Shown: piece by piece, positions 60,641-64,000 of the stretch
How the letters are laid out: each line of letters opens with the position of its first letter
Numbering within the stretch: position 1 is the first letter of the stretch
Assembly (NCBI GenBank): GCA_963701995.1
Contig: OY969693.1
Location: forward strand, 1,984,001-2,048,000
Source: Methanoflorens sp963701995
Lineage (GTDB): Archaea > Halobacteriota > Bog-38 > Methanoflorentales > Methanoflorentaceae
Reading direction: 5' to 3'
Length of the DNA stretch: 64,000 nucleotides
Program-made: the position numbers and the translations under genes
The notes under the pieces: model-generated
Seen by the model: only the letters and a program-made list of their open reading frames with translations
Databases searched by the model: none
Told to the model about the DNA's origin: nothing

Positions 60641-60715
60641 CCCACGCTCGGAACACCTTCGCGAGGGAGGGGCACAAAAAGAGAGGGCGGGAACTGCACG
60701 AGAAAGACCCTATTT

Positions 60716-61705
60716 TTGCTGCCATTCCCGCCCTGCGATTTCACTCTAGCAGCCCTGCCTGTCGTTTCAACTGACCTGGCGGCGCTCAAGCAGATACAAC
60801 GTGATCTCAAACTCCTAAGGTCTAAGCGGGACCCGTGGCAACAGGTCCCGAATCACTGGCAAAAAGGGCAAGTAATCTTAGTACGCACTATTTGGGGGCC
60901 GGGCCGAACCGCGCGCATCGTGTGGAGCAACTCGTGGGCGCTAGAGGTCGTTGCTAGCGACGAAAAGCAGAGGGACCACATCGAAGGGTACTTGTATGCT
61001 CAGCACCCTTGTCGGAAGCGACAATTCATGCCAAAACTAGCCCCGCTTCTTGTCGCAATCCTGTGTGCGGCGTTTCTGGTAGCGTCCTGTGTGACAGCGG
61101 CTTTTTGGGCCGAAACGGCGCCGACCTGCGAGGCAACCGTGCATACGATGGTCAACTCGCAGTCGAGTCACGTCGCGAAAATGAGCGTCGTCGGCCAAAC
61201 GGACAAAAGCCTAGAAACGACGCCTCGCTTAAGCACGACTTCAGGGCTACGCGTGTTGGCATTGCAGTCCACTGCGCCTAATAACACTACTCAAGCGAGT
61301 AACGTTCTGACGGCGAACAATGTGACCCGCATCATCGTTCCAATTTCAACAGCCAAAAACGCTTCCACTGCAGGCGCTCAGAGTAACAACGGATTCGCGG
61401 TTCCGGCCTGGTTATGGATCTGGGGGCCGATTCTCATTCTAGCGATCATTCTTGTTTTTCTCTTGCTTCGACTCGTTCGCGAGGGCAACGGCGAACCGCC
61501 GGCTGGCGACCCGCGGCGCCCTGCCGCAACTCAATATCCGTCAGAAGCCGGCAAAGCGCAGCCGCGGCAAATTCCGATAGAAGGGGCAGAAACTGAGGCC
61601 GGACTGAGAGACAATTCAGGCACCGGTGCGAAAGATCAGAAGGTCACCAGGATACCTATAGACACACCTGACGAACCGCGAGAGCCGGAAGAAAAATCAC
61701 AGTGA
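60716..61705 (+). CDS. Membrane protein of unknown function
   Basis: 329 residues. An N-terminal cytosolic region (about 1-100; RDLKLLRSKRDPWQQVPNHW) leads to membrane helix LAPLLVAILCAAFLVASCVT. A Ser/Thr/Asn-rich external segment with many N-x-T/S sites follows, then a second helix (AWLWIWGPILILAIILVFLL) and a Pro-rich cytosolic tail. The external part may be glycosylated. I recognise no domain, and the true start could be further in. Confidence 0.7.
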   Translation: MLPFPPCDFTLAALPVVSTDLAALKQIQRDLKLLRSKRDPWQQVPNHWQKGQVILVRTIWGPGRTARIVWSNSWALEVVASDEKQRDHIEGYLYAQHPCRKRQFMPKLAPLLVAILCAAFLVASCVTAAFWAETAPTCEATVHTMVNSQSSHVAKMSVVGQTDKSLETTPRLSTTSGLRVLALQSTAPNNTTQASNVLTANNVTRIIVPISTAKNASTAGAQSNNGFAVPAWLWIWGPILILAIILVFLLLRLVREGNGEPPAGDPRRPAATQYPSEAGKAQPRQIPIEGAETEAGLRDNSGTGAKDQKVTRIPIDTPDEPREPEEKSQ

Positions 61706-61895
61706 CACGCGACCTGAGATCGAAACAGAGTCAGGGCGATACCCGGACTTGTCGGAATAGGAGCCCCATCGATCGGTCAAATCCGCGTGCGTCACCAATA
61801 CTAGATCAGTTCTAGGCCGTCCGATGTGCGTGAGCGATATCGCACCTCGATGCCGCGACAAGGGAGAAAGTGCTGGTGCCTCGAGCAAAAGGGGG

Positions 61896-62156
61896 TTACT
61901 TGTTGCCACAGAACACGGAACGTTCAGCCGCGTCTAGCTTAAGCAACAACCGGGGACTTAAGCTTCTTAGCGCCCGTTTCACTGCGTGCTTATTGTACCC
62001 CCCATGTCCGTAGAGTATCTGCAGAAGCCGTTCTGTGCCGTGAATTTCAGATGCGGTTGCATCGATTTCGTCTAGAAGAGACAGTATTTCGCTGCGACAC
62101 GCTTCCCACGTTTTTTCTGACGCGGTCATCAAAAAGTAGTTTATTGCTAGTGACAA
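61896..62156 (-). CDS. Hypothetical protein, up to 86 residues
   Basis: Helical protein; the likely start is Met 10 (MTASEKTWEACRSEILSLLD). A winged-helix-like pattern (IHGTERLLQILYGHGGYNKH then AVKRALRSLSPRLLLKL) is visible. It diverges from the DUF362 gene with 16 bases between starts. Family unknown. Confidence 0.55.
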   Translation of the reverse strand: MSLAINYFLMTASEKTWEACRSEILSLLDEIDATASEIHGTERLLQILYGHGGYNKHAVKRALRSLSPRLLLKLDAAERSVFCGNK

Positions 62157-62172
62157 ATATTAGTTTGGGAAG

Positions 62173-63006
62173 ATGTCGAGAGTCTTCAAAGAAAAGGCAG
62201 ATGGCGCCACAAAGTACGATTTTGCAGCACGGGCACTCGATCAATTCAGCGATAAAATCGCCTCAGCGTCGTCAATTTTCATCAAGCCAAATCTTGTTTC
62301 GAAAGAGGCGTACCCGACCACCACCGATCCGCAGCTTCTCGATACGGTCCTAGATTACCTCTCAGACCACGCCGTAACGGTAGGAGACGGGCCTGCATTT
62401 GATGCCCCCCTAAACGCGTTTTTCGATCGAAAGACGCGAGGCGTGACTGCGCATCATCCGCTGAAGCGTGTTTGCGATGAGCACGGCGTTGACTTCGTCA
62501 ATCTAAACAAGGGTCCGTTTGCGAAAAGGCGGAGCGACCGTGGGTTTGGCGTCTCTCTGTCGACGGTTCCGGGGTCGTTCGATTTGAAAATCTCACTGCC
62601 TGTGCTGAAAACGCACTTCATTTGCACACTGACAGGAGCCGTGAAGAACCAGTTTGGATTGGTTAAACCGACAGAACGCGTCCGCTTGCACGCTAGCGGC
62701 GTGAATCTGCACAAATGTATCGCTGAAGCCGCGGTGCTCGAACCGTTCGACATCTTCATAGTCGATGCAGTAGAGACACTTGTCAATGCTCAAGAGCTGC
62801 GTCACGGCGGCAGGTCAGCGCATCTTGGCTACATGCTTGCGGGAACGGACCCTGTTGCAATCGACTGCGCGGGTTTAGAGCTTTTGAGAACAGTCGACGG
62901 AAGGCTGGCAGGCAAGACCATTGACAACATTCCCCATCTGGCTTTTGCAGAAAGTTATGGATTAGGAGAGAGGCGACACGAATGTGTGGGGCTAACGGGA
63001 ACTTAG
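62173..63006 (+). CDS. DUF362 protein without ferredoxin domain
   Basis: 277 residues with the DUF362 order: IFIKPNLVSKEAYPTTTDPQ, VTVGDGPAFDAP, LKISLPVLKTHFICTLTGAV, KNQFGLVKPTERVRLHASGV, DIFIVDAVETLV and GTDPVAIDCAGLELLR. The C-terminal iron-sulfur motifs seen in the disrupted copy at 6864-8007 are absent. Function unknown. Overlaps the next gene by 25 bases. Confidence 0.88.
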   Translation: MSRVFKEKADGATKYDFAARALDQFSDKIASASSIFIKPNLVSKEAYPTTTDPQLLDTVLDYLSDHAVTVGDGPAFDAPLNAFFDRKTRGVTAHHPLKRVCDEHGVDFVNLNKGPFAKRRSDRGFGVSLSTVPGSFDLKISLPVLKTHFICTLTGAVKNQFGLVKPTERVRLHASGVNLHKCIAEAAVLEPFDIFIVDAVETLVNAQELRHGGRSAHLGYMLAGTDPVAIDCAGLELLRTVDGRLAGKTIDNIPHLAFAESYGLGERRHECVGLTGT

Positions 63007-64000
63007 GCTTCTTTTGGGTGGAGAAATACCGGCCGCAATCGTTCGAGGAGATTCTCGGCCAACCGGTTGTCAAGGTTCAGCTGCAGCAAGTTGTCGAAAC
63101 CAAGAACTTGCCGAACCTGCTCTTTTTTGGCCCTCCGGGGACTGGCAAGAGTTCAGCGGCCGAAGTTGTCGCCAGAGAGCTTTTCGGCGACGCATGGGAG
63201 GGCAACTTCACCGAGCTCAACGCCTCAGACATCTTTGAACAGGGCCGGAAGTACCTCGAAGCGTCACGGAGCTTGGCGCGTTTTTACGACGAACGTAAGG
63301 GTGTGCTTGACAATTTCAAGCTGATAATGAACCGGCTTGCAGGAATCGCTCCGCTAGCTGCACCGTACCGAATTCTGTTTATAAACGAGGCCGAGGCCTT
63401 GACGCGGGACGCTCAGCAGGCTCTGCGAAGAATAATCGAACGGTACAATCGGACATGCAAGTTCATCGTGGCTACCGCGCGTCCATCTCAAATTATTATA
63501 CCCGTCAGATCGCGGTGCTTGCCGCTGCACTTCAGACAGCTCCCCGCTGACACGATGCTCAACTTTCTGCGACGGATCGCGACAGAAGAGGGCCACGCGT
63601 TGTCAGATGAGTGCGGCCGCTCGATTGTGCGTCTCAGTGAGGGCAGTCTTCGAACAGCGCTGACGCTGCTCCAGCTCGTGGCAGAAGACGATTCTTCTGA
63701 GGCTCACCCGCTCGACTTGAGCGTGCTTGCTGAACGCGTGCACCCTCAAGGGGTTTCAGAGCTGTTGCAGCTCGCCTTACAAAACGATGCGCCCAAGGCT
63801 AGGCACGTGCTCGATCGTCTGTTGCTCGAGACCGGTCTAAGCGGTGGCGAAATTATCGCTCAAATGCGAATTCAAGCCCGAAGCATGTCACTAACTGAAA
63901 AAGCGCTTGCTGAGCTCCTCGTAGTTCTAGGCTACGCGGAGTATGCTCTCCTCGATGCGCTAAACGAGAGAATTCAGCTCGAGGCGCTCATCTATGACAT
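62982..64000 (+). CDS. Replication factor C-like AAA ATPase (cut by window end)
   Basis: 339 residues visible from ATG 62982. RFC boxes: WVEKYRPQSFEEILGQPVV, Walker A FFGPPGTGKSSAAEVVAREL, LNASDIFEQGRK, Walker B position LFINEAEALTRDAQQALRRI, and the SRC motif VRSRCLPLHF. The Walker B Asp is replaced by Asn (NEAE for DEAD/DEAE), so ATP hydrolysis is probably weak, and the protein may be a structural clamp-loader subunit as in three-subunit RFCs of Methanosarcina. Already longer than a typical small subunit with no stop yet. Confidence 0.85.
   Translation, partial: MCGANGNLGFFWVEKYRPQSFEEILGQPVVKVQLQQVVETKNLPNLLFFGPPGTGKSSAAEVVARELFGDAWEGNFTELNASDIFEQGRKYLEASRSLARFYDERKGVLDNFKLIMNRLAGIAPLAAPYRILFINEAEALTRDAQQALRRIIERYNRTCKFIVATARPSQIIIPVRSRCLPLHFRQLPADTMLNFLRRIATEEGHALSDECGRSIVRLSEGSLRTALTLLQLVAEDDSSEAHPLDLSVLAERVHPQGVSELLQLALQNDAPKARHVLDRLLLETGLSGGEIIAQMRIQARSMSLTEKALAELLVVLGYAEYALLDALNERIQLEALIYD

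Overview
The window is archaeal. It encodes TFE, the aIF2-gamma/Rpo7/Spt4/S24e/S27ae/Kae1/Bud32 gene string, a group II chaperonin, Hef, archaeal GlyRS and ProRS, sn-glycerol-1-phosphate dehydrogenase and the archaeal phosphomevalonate dehydratase pair. TATA elements commonly sit 25-30 nt before start codons. Ftr, Mtd and the methanogenesis-marker protein MtxX point to a methanogen or a relative that runs the tetrahydromethanopterin C1 pathway in reverse (class Methanomicrobia or a neighbouring Halobacteriota lineage). I cannot place it more finely. No rRNA or tRNA gene was recognised and no cas gene is present.

Region 1 (1-10,000) is accessory and decayed. It starts with an AT-rich ferritin fragment and a HEAT protein. 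A provirus relic follows: pieces of a terminase large subunit and a 48-residue virion-like protein. Next is a CRISPR-type repeat relic that encloses a small acidic gene, then a cluster of very small genes (membrane, Cys-rich, coiled-coil), two of them frameshifted. TFE, a TRAM protein, a disrupted DUF362-ferredoxin gene and an HTH/membrane gene pair complete the region.

Region 2 (10,000-24,650) carries pyrE, the Hef helicase-nuclease, a TrmO fused to an FmdE-like domain, CopA, mtxX, an Lrp regulator, GlyRS, TPR proteins and a stand-alone LigD-type phosphoesterase. Region 3 (24,850-31,600) holds ftr and mtd, which are adjacent steps in C1 transfer, and a cobalt/nickel ECF transporter (cbiM, small subunit, cbiQ, cbiO). 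The transporter promoter carries a repeated CCTACTCT motif. Cobalt supply fits corrinoid-dependent C1 metabolism.

Region 4 (32,300-45,800) has nadM, the two phosphomevalonate dehydratase subunits, a site-2 protease, a radical SAM protein, an FKBP isomerase with a repetitive tail, egsA, ProRS and two M24 peptidases. Isoprenoid (phosphomevalonate dehydratase, cis-prenyltransferase) and glycerophosphate (EgsA) genes together cover archaeal lipid synthesis. Region 5 (45,870-54,230) is the conserved translation/transcription/KEOPS superoperon, running through S15 and Pcc1. Its pyrophosphatase gene carries a one-base frameshift.

Region 6 (54,300-64,000) has a cis-prenyltransferase, a rubredoxin-like miniprotein, a thermosome encoded as two consecutive ORFs, an MFS transporter, enolase, a second DUF362 protein and an RFC-like ATPase cut by the window end. 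The most noteworthy observations are the split thermosome, the CRISPR relic with its resident gene, the small-gene island, and perfect in-frame tandem repeats at the 3' ends of three unrelated genes.
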